Assembly (NCBI GenBank): GCA_017964325.1
Contig: JAGCSE010000120.1
Coordinates: 1-23,282 of the forward strand
Length of the DNA: 23,282 nt
Direction: 5' to 3'
Origin: Victivallales bacterium
GTDB lineage: Bacteria; Verrucomicrobiota; Lentisphaeria; Oligosphaerales; Oligosphaeraceae
Position numbers and translations under genes: made by a program. Positions 7,501 through 20,466 of this stretch are shown here, piece by piece (positions within the stretch are counted from its first letter, which is position 1; each line of letters starts with the position of its first letter). The notes beneath the pieces were generated by a model, which made no database searches, was not told the origin of the DNA, and worked only from the letters and a program-made list of their open reading frames with translations.

Positions 7501-8811
7501 AAAAACAGTTCGCTAGTCGTGCCGGGCGGATGCTCCGGTATCGTCATGGATGTGCGTGTCGAACGGCGCCAAGACCCGACTCAGGCGAAACAGGCGAAGA
7601 AGGACGTGAACAACCGTGTCAAAGATACGGATCAGAAATATCACGACCAGATCAATCACATCTACGACGATTTGGTGAAGGCTTTGAGCGACGAACTGCT
7701 CGGCAAGAAACTGAGTTTTGCAGTGACGCGTCTGGTTGCGGGCGAGCCTGAGGAAATCATCGCGGAAGACCGCAAGATCACCAAGAGCATGCTCACCCGT
7801 CTGGCCCAGAGCTACGACACCTACACGCTGGAGCCTGGCGGCGATGCGAAATCCGATGATATCAAGGCCAAGATTGAAGACATCCTCAAGGCGTACGCGA
7901 AGAAGATCCAGATTACACGCCAGCGTTGGACGGAAGAACTGGAGAAGGACAAGCAGAACGATGCTGGTGACCAAGGCGTCGTGAAGGCCGTCAAAGTCTA
8001 TATCGCCAGCAAACGGCGCATCTCCATCGGTGACAAGATGGCAGGACGCCATGGTAATAAAGGTATTGTGGCGAAGATCGTCCCTGTGGAGGATATGCCC
8101 TTTATGGCGGATGGAACGCCGGTTGACATCATCCTGAATCCTCTGGGCGTGCCGTCGCGAATGAATGTCGGACAGGTGTTCGAAACGCATGTCGGTTATG
8201 CCGCGAAGATTCTCGGCATGACGGTGGCGACTCCCGTGTTCGACGGTATCCCTGAAGACAAGATTTGGTCGATGCTTGACGAGGCGAAGCACATCAAAGT
8301 CGCTGAACGCGGTTGGACGGTGCTGGACGATGGCAAAGTTGTTGACCAGGAGGGCAACGACCGTACGGAATGCTTTGTCGATACGGATGGCAAGACACGT
8401 TTGTTCGACGGCATGACGGGCGAACCTTTTGCGCAGCGCGCAATGGTCGGTCAGATTTATATGCTGAAATTGGACCACTTGGTGTCGAACAAGATTCACG
8501 CACGTGCTGTCGGTCCGTACTCGCTTGTTACGCAACAGCCTCTGGGCGGCAAGGCCCAGCATGGTGGCCAGCGTTTCGGCGAAATGGAAGTCTGGGCGCT
8601 TGAAGCATACGGCGCTGCCTATACGCTTCAGGAAATGCTGACGGTCAAGAGCGATGATACGAAGGGGCGCACGAAGATTTACAATTCCATCATGGACGGC
8701 GACAACACGCTGACGGCGGGTACGCCGGAATCGTTCAACGTCCTCATGAAGGAAATGCAGAGCCTTTGCCTTGACGTTCGTGTCCGTAACTCAAAGGGCT
8801 CGCAAGCCTGA
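4564..8811 (+). CDS. rpoB: RNA polymerase beta subunit
   Basis: RpoB forms one jaw of RNA polymerase and part of the active centre and the rifampicin pocket. The 1415-residue product is somewhat longer than E. coli RpoB (1342). Clear landmarks are the rifampicin cluster I ([20 protein letters not shown], residues 573-592), the adjacent [20 protein letters not shown], cluster II ([17 protein letters not shown]), and the active-site [10 protein letters not shown] (1158-1167, with K1158 and K1166 matching E. coli K1065 and K1073). A lysine- and glutamate-rich helical stretch at about 1010-1140 matches the region where other bacteria carry a lineage-specific insertion. The residue matching E. coli His526 is Asn (N590). 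ATG 4564 follows GGCGGGGA. Partner gene rpoC follows after 126 bases. Confidence 0.98.
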   Translation: [1415 protein letters not shown]

Positions 8812-8847
8812 TTTGAGCCGTCGTCGTTGAAACAACAAGAGTTTGGA

Positions 8848-8902
8848 ATGCCCGTTCCTTCAAGGCGACAGCCTTGAGAGAGGAGCTTTGGAGGAAGGGC
8901 AT
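8848..8902 (+). other. Folded leader between rpoB and rpoC
   Basis: An outer helix pairs ATGCCC-TTCCT (8848-8859, with G8854 bulged) with AGGAAGGGCAT (8892-8902), 11 base pairs. Inside it a perfect 7-bp hairpin pairs TCAAGGC (8860-8866) with GCCTTGA (8871-8877) around GACA. No T run follows, so it is not a terminator. It may be an RNase processing site or a structure that affects rpoC translation. Confidence 0.55.
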
Positions 8903-8924
8903 GAAAATAGAATAACCCAATTAT

Positions 8925-8930
8925 GGAGGG
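8925..8930 (+). promoter_or_regulatory. Ribosome binding site that sets the rpoC TTG start
   Basis: GGAGGG lies 7 bases before the TTG at 8938. The alternative ATG at 8923 has no ribosome binding site upstream and overlaps this motif, which favours the TTG. Confidence 0.65.
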
Positions 8931-8937
8931 CTGTAAA

Positions 8938-14142
<5,205 letters not shown>

Positions 14143-14175
14143 GGGGCGATTCAATCCCTCACCTCAAGTGCGAAC

Positions 14176-14213
14176 GCCGCACGTTTTTGCCGAAAATGGC
14201 GAAGACGTGCGGC
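14176..14213 (+). terminator. Hairpin after rpoC, probable terminator
   Basis: GCCGCACGT (14176-14184) pairs perfectly with ACGTGCGGC (14205-14213); inside, TTGCC and GGCGA can pair further. The next bases, ATTTGCTTGACTTTTG, are T-rich but not a clean T run. It lies 33 bases after the rpoC stop and just before a promoter-like sequence, as expected at the end of the rpoBC unit. Confidence 0.55.
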
Positions 14214-14219
14214 ATTTGC

Positions 14220-14247
14220 TTGACTTTTGCGATTGCAGTATTAAATT
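14220..14247 (+). promoter_or_regulatory. Candidate promoter for rpsL-rpsG-EF-G
   Basis: TTGACT (14220-14225) matches five of six bases of the -35 consensus. AT-rich sequence at 14239-14247 offers -10 candidates such as TAAATT (14242-14247, spacer 16). It lies about 50 bases before the rpsL start, straight after the rpoC hairpin. The -10 match is only moderate. Confidence 0.4.
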
Positions 14248-14298
14248 AACACACGATTTTTTATCACCATTGCATTATAAGCCAAAGAGAAAAGCGAA

Positions 14299-14697
14299 AT
14301 GCCGACAATCAATCAGTTGATCAGAAAAGGTCGTAAGGTAAAACCGGTCAAAAGCCGCGTCCGTGCGTTGGACCAGTGCCCCCAGCGCCGTGGTGTCTGC
14401 CTTCAGGTTGGCACCCGTACTCCTAAAAAGCCTAATTCCGCCTTGCGTAAATACGCCCGTGTCCGTTTGACGAACGGTCAGGAAATCAATGCGTACATCG
14501 GCGGCGAAGGCCATAACTTGCAGGAACACAGCGTCGTGCTGGTGCGCGGTGGCCGTGTGCGTGACCTGCCTGGTGTGCGTTATCACATCGTCCGCGGCAC
14601 GTTGGATACACTTGGCATTGACAAGCGTCGTCAGGGCCGTTCCAAATACGGCACGAAGCGTCCTAAGCCCGGTGCGCCCGCGAAAGGCAAGAAGTAA
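14299..14697 (+). CDS. rpsL: Small subunit ribosomal protein S12
   Basis: S12 sits at the decoding centre of the 30S subunit, controls accuracy and is the streptomycin target. The 132-residue product shows the diagnostic loops [13 protein letters not shown] (around residues 39-51) and [20 protein letters not shown] followed by [10 protein letters not shown]. Both lysines of PKKP are kept, but the second loop has Arg88 where E. coli and M. tuberculosis have the lysine whose change to Arg gives streptomycin resistance. Asp89, the usual methylthiolation site of RimO, is present. ATG 14299 is preceded by a weak purine-rich AAAGAGAAAAG. It is followed by rpsG after 45 bases, as in the str operon. 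Confidence 0.98.
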   Translation: MPTINQLIRKGRKVKPVKSRVRALDQCPQRRGVCLQVGTRTPKKPNSALRKYARVRLTNGQEINAYIGGEGHNLQEHSVVLVRGGRVRDLPGVRYHIVRGTLDTLGIDKRRQGRSKYGTKRPKPGAPAKGKK

Positions 14698-14742
14698 GCT
14701 GGACAGAGACAGTAAATTATCTCTGATAAGGATTGTAGCATA

Positions 14743-15213
14743 ATGAGAAGAAGAAAAGCAGAAAAACGTCAAACGATTCCGGACATTCGGTTCAATGACA
14801 TCATCATCGCACGTCTGATCAACACGGTCATGGAACGTGGCAAGAAGACGGTTGCCCAGGGCATCGTCTATGCCGCGATGGACATTCTGAAGGAAAAGAA
14901 AGCGGACATGGATCCGCTGGAAGTTTTCCGCCAGGCTTTGGAGAATGTGAAGCCGCGTTTGGAAGTCAAGAGCCGCCGCGTCGGTGGTGCGACGTATCAG
15001 GTTCCACTGGAAGTTCCCGCAGAGCGTCAGACGGCTGTCGCGCTTCGTTGGATTGTCGGCTACAGCCGCGCCCGCAAGGGCGTTCCGATGGCCAAGGCCT
15101 TGGCCGCGGAGCTGCTGGATGCTTTTGACAACACGGGCAACGCCGTGAAGAAGAAGGACGATACGCACAAGATGGCGAATGCCAACAAGGCGTTCGCGCA
15201 TTATCGCTGGTAA
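14743..15213 (+). CDS. rpsG: Small subunit ribosomal protein S7
   Basis: S7 is the primary assembly protein of the 30S head and lies near the E site and the mRNA exit. The 156-residue product has the typical start [19 protein letters not shown], the [19 protein letters not shown] helix, the beta hairpin with [20 protein letters not shown], and the end [17 protein letters not shown]. Length is standard. AAGGA lies about 11 bases upstream of ATG 14743. It follows rpsL and precedes the EF-G-type gene, the conserved str operon order. Confidence 0.97.
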   Translation: MRRRKAEKRQTIPDIRFNDIIIARLINTVMERGKKTVAQGIVYAAMDILKEKKADMDPLEVFRQALENVKPRLEVKSRRVGGATYQVPLEVPAERQTAVALRWIVGYSRARKGVPMAKALAAELLDAFDNTGNAVKKKDDTHKMANANKAFAHYRW

Positions 15214-15258
15214 GCCTGCGGGCTTGCTGACCGAATGGCATGAAGCGAGCGGGGCGGG

Positions 15259-17223
15259 ATGATGGATTGCAACGATTTGCGGAACATCGGAATCATCGCC
15301 CACATCGACGCCGGTAAAACGACGTTGACGGAGCGCATCCTTCGCCATACGGGTGAGATACGGTACTGCGGAGAAGTCCATGAAGGCACGACGGTGACGG
15401 ATTGGCTTCCGCAGGAGCGTGAACATGGAATCAGCATCTTGAGCGCGTCAGTGCTCTGTTGCTGGCATGGGACTCGCATCAACGTGGTCGATACACCAGG
15501 CCATGTGGATTTTACGGCGGAAGTCGAAAGGGTTCTGCGGGTTTTGGATGGCGTGGTGGCCGTGTTCTGCGGCGTGCGCGGCGTGCAGGCACAATCGGAA
15601 ACGGTTTGGCGGCAGGCCACACGGCACAGGATACCAGCCTTGGCATTCGTCAACAAGCTGGATCGTGAAGGTGCGGACTATGGACGCGTCATCCGCGAGA
15701 TCGGCAAACGCCTTCAGGTGACGGCAGTTGCCATGGAGGTTCCTCTTTATGGAGAGGATGGTCTGGTCGGCATGATAGACGTGTTGACGGGACGGTTGGT
15801 CGGGAAATCCGACGTTACGGAGGATTTCCGTGATGACGAGCGTGTAAAAAGCGCGAAGACTCATCTCATCGAATGTCTGGCGGAGCTGGACGATGATGTG
15901 ATGTTGGATTATCTGGCGGACCGCGAACCGAGCGAGGCATCGCTGAGGCGAGCCTTGCGGGAAGCGGTTAGGAAGCGCAGTTTGATGCCTGTCTTTGGCG
16001 GAAGCGCATCGAAAGACATTGGCATAGAGGCTCTGCTTGATGCGGTGAGCGACTATCTGCCGTCGCCGAATGATGTCATTCGAAAGCCAGTTGACGGAAC
16101 GGCGATGCTGGTTTTCAAAGTATGCCCGCCAGAAGAATTTGGCGAAATGCTCTTTTGCACAAGACTCTACAGCGGACGGATTGAACAGGGAACAGCCCTG
16201 GTTAATTCGCGAACTGGTGGAGCTTGTGAAATCGGAACGATTTACAGAATGCGCGCGGCCCAGTTGGATTGCGTTGAATGCGCCGAGAACGGCGACATCG
16301 TGGCGATTGGCGGGTTGGGCGCAGATGTGAAAACAGGCGATACGCTGTGCAGTTCGGAAAGTGTGGCGGCGCTTGAAAGGATGGAGTTTCCTGAACCCGT
16401 TGTCAGCATCACGATGGAGGCACGCGGGGAGACGGACAGCAAAACGCTTGGAGCGGCGCTCCAAACGTTCTGTTTGGAGGATCCAACCTTGCGGTTGAGC
16501 CATGGGCCAGGTCCTGGTCAATGGACATTGGCGGGCATGGGCGAGCTTCATCTGGCGATAGTTTCGGAGAGGCTGAAAAGCGATTTCGGCATCGACGTGA
16601 CGGCGGGAAGACCGCAGGTGAACTATCGTAAGACTGTGCAGGAGAACGGTCACGGGCATTGTGATTTTGAGAAGCGTCTGCCTGACGGACGGACGTTGGG
16701 TGCGGAAGTGGAGGTGGAAGTCGAGCCGCTACCGAGAGGGTGCGGACTTGAGATGGATTTGGGGCCAGCAGGCGACGGCGGGTTGCCGTTGTACGGCGAA
16801 GCCGTGAAGGCTGGTCTTCGTGAGGTTGTCCAGTCGGGGACTGGCGACGGACGTCCGATGACGGACATCCGTGTGAGAGTCATCGTTGCGGCGTGCCGTG
16901 AAGGCGGTACGTCGGAGTTGGCGTTCCAGACGGCGGCCGCGAAAGCGCTGTCGGAGGCGATAGAGGCAGGAAAGCCGTTGTCGTTGGAACCAGTTATGAA
17001 ATTGGAGGTGACAAGCCCTCAGGGGCAGGTCGGCAATGTGATTGCCGATTTGTCGGCAAGGCGTGGGCGTGTCACGGAGGTGGATTCCCTAGACATGGGG
17101 ATGGCGCGTGTATTGGCGTTGGTGCCATTGGGCGAGCTGTTCGGCTATGCGAGTTCGCTGCGTTCACTTAGCGGTGGTCGCGGTGACTTTGTAGCGGAGC
17201 CTTCAGTTTATGCTCCATTATGA
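15259..17223 (+). CDS. Divergent EF-G-type translational GTPase in the str operon slot
   Basis: All EF-G domains are recognisable in a short 654-residue protein (typical EF-G is about 690-700). G motifs are AHIDAGKTT (14-22), switch I HGISI (56-60) where RGITI is usual, DTPGH (78-82), NKLD (132-135) and GGSAS (247-251). Domain III is clear (AGMGELHLAI, 425-434) and the end is EF-G-like (LRSLSGGRGDF). Domain IV is odd: the usual glycine-rich GGRGQYGH stretch is absent (GHCDFEKRLPDGR at 465-478 instead), and the tip residue matching E. coli His583 is Arg547 (CREGGTSELAFQ). Codon choice looks less biased than in the neighbours, with more AGG, ATA and GGA. Two tandem ATGs (15259, 15262) follow GGGGCGGG. 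It could be the only EF-G, an EF-G-2 type paralog, or a ribosome-protection relative; position favours fusA, residues favour a paralog. Confidence 0.85.
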   Translation: MMDCNDLRNIGIIAHIDAGKTTLTERILRHTGEIRYCGEVHEGTTVTDWLPQEREHGISILSASVLCCWHGTRINVVDTPGHVDFTAEVERVLRVLDGVVAVFCGVRGVQAQSETVWRQATRHRIPALAFVNKLDREGADYGRVIREIGKRLQVTAVAMEVPLYGEDGLVGMIDVLTGRLVGKSDVTEDFRDDERVKSAKTHLIECLAELDDDVMLDYLADREPSEASLRRALREAVRKRSLMPVFGGSASKDIGIEALLDAVSDYLPSPNDVIRKPVDGTAMLVFKVCPPEEFGEMLFCTRLYSGRIEQGTALVNSRTGGACEIGTIYRMRAAQLDCVECAENGDIVAIGGLGADVKTGDTLCSSESVAALERMEFPEPVVSITMEARGETDSKTLGAALQTFCLEDPTLRLSHGPGPGQWTLAGMGELHLAIVSERLKSDFGIDVTAGRPQVNYRKTVQENGHGHCDFEKRLPDGRTLGAEVEVEVEPLPRGCGLEMDLGPAGDGGLPLYGEAVKAGLREVVQSGTGDGRPMTDIRVRVIVAACREGGTSELAFQTAAAKALSEAIEAGKPLSLEPVMKLEVTSPQGQVGNVIADLSARRGRVTEVDSLDMGMARVLALVPLGELFGYASSLRSLSGGRGDFVAEPSVYAPL

Positions 17224-17254
17224 CCTGTAGTCGTAACAAGGAGTGGCAACTGAA

Positions 17255-17284
17255 TTGAGCCTAGGCATCTGCACTGTTTATAAG
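17255..17284 (+). promoter_or_regulatory. Candidate promoter for the S10 operon
   Basis: TTGAGC (17255-17260) and TATAAG (17279-17284) are 18 bases apart, matching four and five of six consensus bases. Transcription would start near 17291, about 16 bases before the rpsJ ATG, leaving no space for a long S10 leader like that of E. coli. Confidence 0.5.
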
Positions 17285-17306
17285 TCAATAAACAAAAGAG
17301 TGAGAC

Positions 17307-17618
17307 ATGGCAAACAAACAAACCATTCGCATTCGGCTCCAGGCTTTCGAACACACGATCCTGGATCAAAGCACAGCCGAAATCGTCAACACGGTGAAGC
17401 GGACGGGCGCGGACGTCGCAGGCCCGATTCCTTTGCCGACCAGAATCGAACGCTTCACGGTCAACCGCTCCCCGCACGTCGATAAGAAGTCGATGGAGCA
17501 GTTTGAGATGCGTACGCACAAGCGTTTGCTGGACATCATCAACCCCAGCAACCGGACAGTCGATGAACTGAAGAAGTTGAATCTTCCTGCCGGTGTTGAC
17601 ATCACCATCAAGATTTGA
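17307..17618 (+). CDS. rpsJ: Small subunit ribosomal protein S10
   Basis: S10 is a 30S head protein and, as NusE, the partner of NusG in coupling and antitermination. The 103-residue product matches the family throughout: [20 protein letters not shown], the extended loop [20 protein letters not shown], and the C-terminal [19 protein letters not shown]. Length is standard. The ATG at 17307 has a weak AAGAGTGAG ribosome binding site. It heads the S10 cluster, 83 bases after the EF-G-type gene, and its partner NusG is encoded at 1474 in the same window. Confidence 0.97.
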   Translation: MANKQTIRIRLQAFEHTILDQSTAEIVNTVKRTGADVAGPIPLPTRIERFTVNRSPHVDKKSMEQFEMRTHKRLLDIINPSNRTVDELKKLNLPAGVDITIKI

Positions 17619-17635
17619 CGCTGGAGGAGACTACC

Positions 17636-18277
17636 ATGAAAAAGAAAGGTTTGATAGGAAAGAAATTGGGCATGACCCATGTTTACACGGCTGACGGTGT
17701 TGCCGTTCCAGTGACGGCGATTGAAGTCGGGCCGTGCCCCGTGATTTCTTTGCGTACCCAGAAGCGCAATGGCTACAGTGCGTTGCAGCTTGGTTTCGGC
17801 ATCCGCAAAGTGAAGAATGTGACGAAGCCTGTTCTCGGTATGTTGAAAGAGGCGAATCTTCAGGATACACCTCCGAAAATCATCCGTGAAATCCGTCTGG
17901 ATGAAGATTCGACGGCTGCCGTCGGCGATGTGCTGAAGGCTGATATTTTCGCAAAGGATGAGTTCGTCGATGTGACGGGCGTGACGAAAGGCCGTGGTTT
18001 TGCGGGCGTTGTTCGCCGTTGGAATTTCGCCGGTGGCCGTGCCAGCCATGGTGGCGCGTGGGTTCGCAGGAGCGGTTCAATCGGTATGTGCGCGGCTCCT
18101 GGCAAGGTTTATAAAGGCAAGAAAATGCCTGGCCACATGGGCTGTGACCGCAGAACGATTTTGAATCTGAAAGTGATGGACGTGCGTCCTGACAGCAATC
18201 TGCTTTTGGTTAAAGGCTCCATTCCTGGAACCACTGGCGGTTATGTCATCGTCCGCAACGCAATCAAGAAGCATTAA
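17636..18277 (+). CDS. rplC: Large subunit ribosomal protein L3
   Basis: L3 is an early assembly protein whose long loop reaches toward the peptidyl transferase centre. The 213-residue product starts [20 protein letters not shown] and has the L3 signatures [20 protein letters not shown], the [14 protein letters not shown] central loop (around 140-153), and [15 protein letters not shown] chose ATG 17636, with GGAGGA (17623-17628) 7 bases upstream, over the open TTG at 17615. It follows rpsJ by 17 bases and precedes rplD by 16. Confidence 0.97.
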   Translation: MKKKGLIGKKLGMTHVYTADGVAVPVTAIEVGPCPVISLRTQKRNGYSALQLGFGIRKVKNVTKPVLGMLKEANLQDTPPKIIREIRLDEDSTAAVGDVLKADIFAKDEFVDVTGVTKGRGFAGVVRRWNFAGGRASHGGAWVRRSGSIGMCAAPGKVYKGKKMPGHMGCDRRTILNLKVMDVRPDSNLLLVKGSIPGTTGGYVIVRNAIKKH

Positions 18278-18293
18278 TCGGGGGTGAAACAAG

Positions 18294-18983
18294 ATGGCTA
18301 CATTAACAGTAAAGACTGCAAGCGGTGCGGATCTTGGCACCCCTGTTGAAATCGATGAAAGCTGGCTCGAGTATGAGAAAGGCGAACAGGCTGTCAAAGA
18401 CAGCGTGGTTGCGTTTCTGGCTGGTTGCCGTGCGGGAACCGCTTCGACGAAGACCCGCGGCGAAGTGAGTGGCGGCGGCGCGAAGCCGTGGCGTCAGAAA
18501 GGCACGGGTCGTGCCCGTAGCGGTAGCAGCCGCAGCCCGTTGTGGCGCGGTGGTGCGATAGTCTTCGGACCGAAGCCTCGCAGCTATGCGAAAAAGATCA
18601 ACGCGAAGGTTGAGCAACTGGCTCTGAAGCGTGTTTTCACGGATCGCATCAAAGACAATGAGCTGATTGTCGTTGACGACATCAAGCCCGAAACACCGAA
18701 GACGAAGGATTTCATCGCGTTCTTGAAGGCGATTGGCGTCGAAGATCAGAAGGTCGTGATTCTTGTGAAATCCGAGGCCATGAATTTGATTGATGATGAG
18801 AAGGCTGCGTTGGGTTGCCGCGAACCGAATGTGGTTTTGGCGAGCCGCAATCTCAGCAACGTGATTCTGGTCGCTGCGGAGTCCGTGAATCCCTACGTGC
18901 TGATGAAGGGTGATAAAGTTGTGATTACCAGTGCCGGTCTCAAAGCTCTCGGGCAGCGTCTGGCGAACAAGAAGGAGAGATAA
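18294..18983 (+). CDS. rplD: Large subunit ribosomal protein L4
   Basis: L4 lines the peptide exit tunnel; in enterobacteria it also represses the S10 operon. The 229-residue product has the conserved extended loop with KPWRQKGTGRARSGSSRSP followed by LWRGGAIVFGPKPRSYA (about residues 64-100), which contacts the tunnel constriction, and the C-terminal alpha/beta domain (ELIVVDDIK, KVVILVKSE). The macrolide-related lysine and arginine positions in the loop look normal. ATG 18294 follows CGGGGGTGA. The stop is one base before the rplW ATG, suggesting coupling. Confidence 0.96.
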   Translation: MATLTVKTASGADLGTPVEIDESWLEYEKGEQAVKDSVVAFLAGCRAGTASTKTRGEVSGGGAKPWRQKGTGRARSGSSRSPLWRGGAIVFGPKPRSYAKKINAKVEQLALKRVFTDRIKDNELIVVDDIKPETPKTKDFIAFLKAIGVEDQKVVILVKSEAMNLIDDEKAALGCREPNVVLASRNLSNVILVAAESVNPYVLMKGDKVVITSAGLKALGQRLANKKER

Positions 18984-18984
18984 G

Positions 18985-19269
18985 ATGTTCAATCCTTACG
19001 ATATAGTTTACACCGTTCTGATTACCGAGAAGGCAACGTCGTTGAGCGACAAGTTCCATCGTTATACGCTGAAGGTTAATCCGAACAGCAATAAAATTGA
19101 GATTCGCAAAGCCGTTGAAGCAATTTTCGAGGGTGTCAAAGTCTCGACAGTCAAGACGATGAACTGCCTTGGCAAGCGTAAGCGGATGCGCAGTGCGCGT
19201 CTGGGCAAGCGCCCGGACTGGAAGAAGGCCCTTGTCACATTGACAGAGGGAAGCATTGACCTGCTGTAA
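18985..19269 (+). CDS. rplW: Large subunit ribosomal protein L23
   Basis: L23 sits at the tunnel exit and is the docking site for trigger factor and the signal recognition particle. The 94-residue product begins [20 protein letters not shown] and shows the L23 core [20 protein letters not shown] and VSTVKTMN. The frame is open further upstream, but ATG 18985 has an excellent AAGGAGAG site (18972-18979) and starts just after the rplD stop. Length matches the short bacterial form. Confidence 0.96.
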   Translation: MFNPYDIVYTVLITEKATSLSDKFHRYTLKVNPNSNKIEIRKAVEAIFEGVKVSTVKTMNCLGKRKRMRSARLGKRPDWKKALVTLTEGSIDLL

Positions 19270-19304
19270 GGCGTAATCGTTTACAAAGACAAAGAGGCAA
19301 CAAG

Positions 19305-20129
19305 ATGGGAATCAAGAAATACAAACCCACGTCTCCAGGACGGAGACAGATGACGGTTTCCGACTTTTCGGAATTGACACGTCGCAAGCCGGAATGGTCG
19401 CTTACGGAAGCAAAGCGTTCGACTGGCGGACGTAACAACATGGGTCGTGTGACGGTTCGTTTCCGCGGCGGCGGTGTGAAGCGCCGTTACCGCATCATCG
19501 ATTTCCGCCGCGTCAAGGATGAATGCGCCGCGACCGTGAGGGAGATCGAATACGATCCCAACCGCAGCGCCCGCATCGCGCTGATCGAATATGAAGACGG
19601 CGTGAAGGCTTATATCATCTGCCCCGTCGGCCTGAAGGTCGGCGATACGGTGAGAAGCGGCGAAAAGGCCGATTTCAAGCCTGGGCACGTCCATTGCCTG
19701 AAGGATATTCCCGATGGTTTGAACGTCTATTGCATTGAGTTGTATCCGGGGCAGGGTGCTACCATCGCCCGTGCGGCTGGGCAGACGGCGATTGTTCGTG
19801 CCAAGGAAGGCAACTACGTGCAGGTGAAGATGCCGAGCGGTGAAGTTCGTCTGATCCATGGCAACTGCCGTGCGACAATCGGGCAGGTCGGCAATCTCGA
19901 CCACAACATCATCAGCCTCGGCAAGGCTGGCAAGAAGCGTTATCTTGGCTTCCGCCCGCATGTCCGCGGTGTTGTGCAGAACCCTGTTGACCATCCCATG
20001 GGCGGTGGTGAAGGTCGTGCCAGCGGTGGTCATGCCAAGTCGCCGTGGGGCCAGTTGGCGAAAGGCTACCGTACCCGTAAGCCGAAGAAAGCATCTGACA
20101 AGTTCATCATTCAGCGGAGGAAGAAGTAA
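19305..20129 (+). CDS. rplB: Large subunit ribosomal protein L2
   Basis: L2 is a universally conserved protein beside the peptidyl transferase centre, needed for subunit joining. The 274-residue product has the N-terminal [20 protein letters not shown] and the C-terminal [20 protein letters not shown] (about 222-241), with the conserved His of DHP retained; the second His of the E. coli DHPH motif is Met here, which is also common in other bacteria. AGAGG (19293-19297) lies 7 bases upstream of ATG 19305. Its TAA stop overlaps the rpsS ATG by one base. Confidence 0.98.
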   Translation: MGIKKYKPTSPGRRQMTVSDFSELTRRKPEWSLTEAKRSTGGRNNMGRVTVRFRGGGVKRRYRIIDFRRVKDECAATVREIEYDPNRSARIALIEYEDGVKAYIICPVGLKVGDTVRSGEKADFKPGHVHCLKDIPDGLNVYCIELYPGQGATIARAAGQTAIVRAKEGNYVQVKMPSGEVRLIHGNCRATIGQVGNLDHNIISLGKAGKKRYLGFRPHVRGVVQNPVDHPMGGGEGRASGGHAKSPWGQLAKGYRTRKPKKASDKFIIQRRKK

Positions 20130-20407
20130 TGTCATCACGTTCAATCAAGAAAGGGCCGTTTGTTGATGAACACCTTCAGAAGAAGGTGGAGGCTTTGAAC
20201 GCCAAGAACGATAAGTCAGTCATCAAGACATGGTCTCGTCGTTCCATGATCATGCCCGATTTCGTCGGTCATACGTTTGCCGTCCACAATGGCAAAGTGT
20301 TCAACAACGTGTTCGTAACGGAAAACATGGTTGGTCATCGTCTTGGCGAGTTCAGCCCGACGCGTACGTTCCGCGGCCACGGCGCCATCTCCGGCAAGGA
20401 TAAATAA
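20129..20407 (+). CDS. rpsS: Small subunit ribosomal protein S19
   Basis: S19 is a 30S head protein that forms a complex with S13 and contacts the A-site finger. The 92-residue product begins [20 protein letters not shown] and has the motifs [38 protein letters not shown] and [14 protein letters not shown]. The start shares one base with the rplB stop (TAATG), and GGAGGAAG lies just upstream. The usual next genes (rplV, rpsC, rplP) do not follow; a strong terminator comes instead. Confidence 0.98.
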   Translation: MSSRSIKKGPFVDEHLQKKVEALNAKNDKSVIKTWSRRSMIMPDFVGHTFAVHNGKVFNNVFVTENMVGHRLGEFSPTRTFRGHGAISGKDK

Positions 20408-20466
20408 TCCAATCATTGTCAAAGCGACAGGCTGCATGATTATGGAAAATTATGCGGCTTGTTGCG

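Noticed and set aside
7513..8562. A 349-codon minus-strand frame
   Set aside because: Antisense shadow of rpoB, rich in His and Arg as expected from reversed codons.
15448..16659. A 403-codon minus-strand frame
   Set aside because: Antisense shadow of the EF-G-type gene; the forward protein has clear GTPase motifs.
15259..17223. Tetracycline ribosomal protection protein
   Set aside because: Length is similar, but the N terminus (GEVHEGTTVTDWLPQE) and C terminus (SLSGGRGDF) are closer to EF-G than to Tet(M)/Tet(O), and the gene sits in the str operon. Kept only as a remote alternative.
20019..20036. L2 has Met in place of the second His of DHPH
   Set aside because: [10 protein letters not shown] is found in several bacterial groups and the key first His is kept, so it is not unusual.
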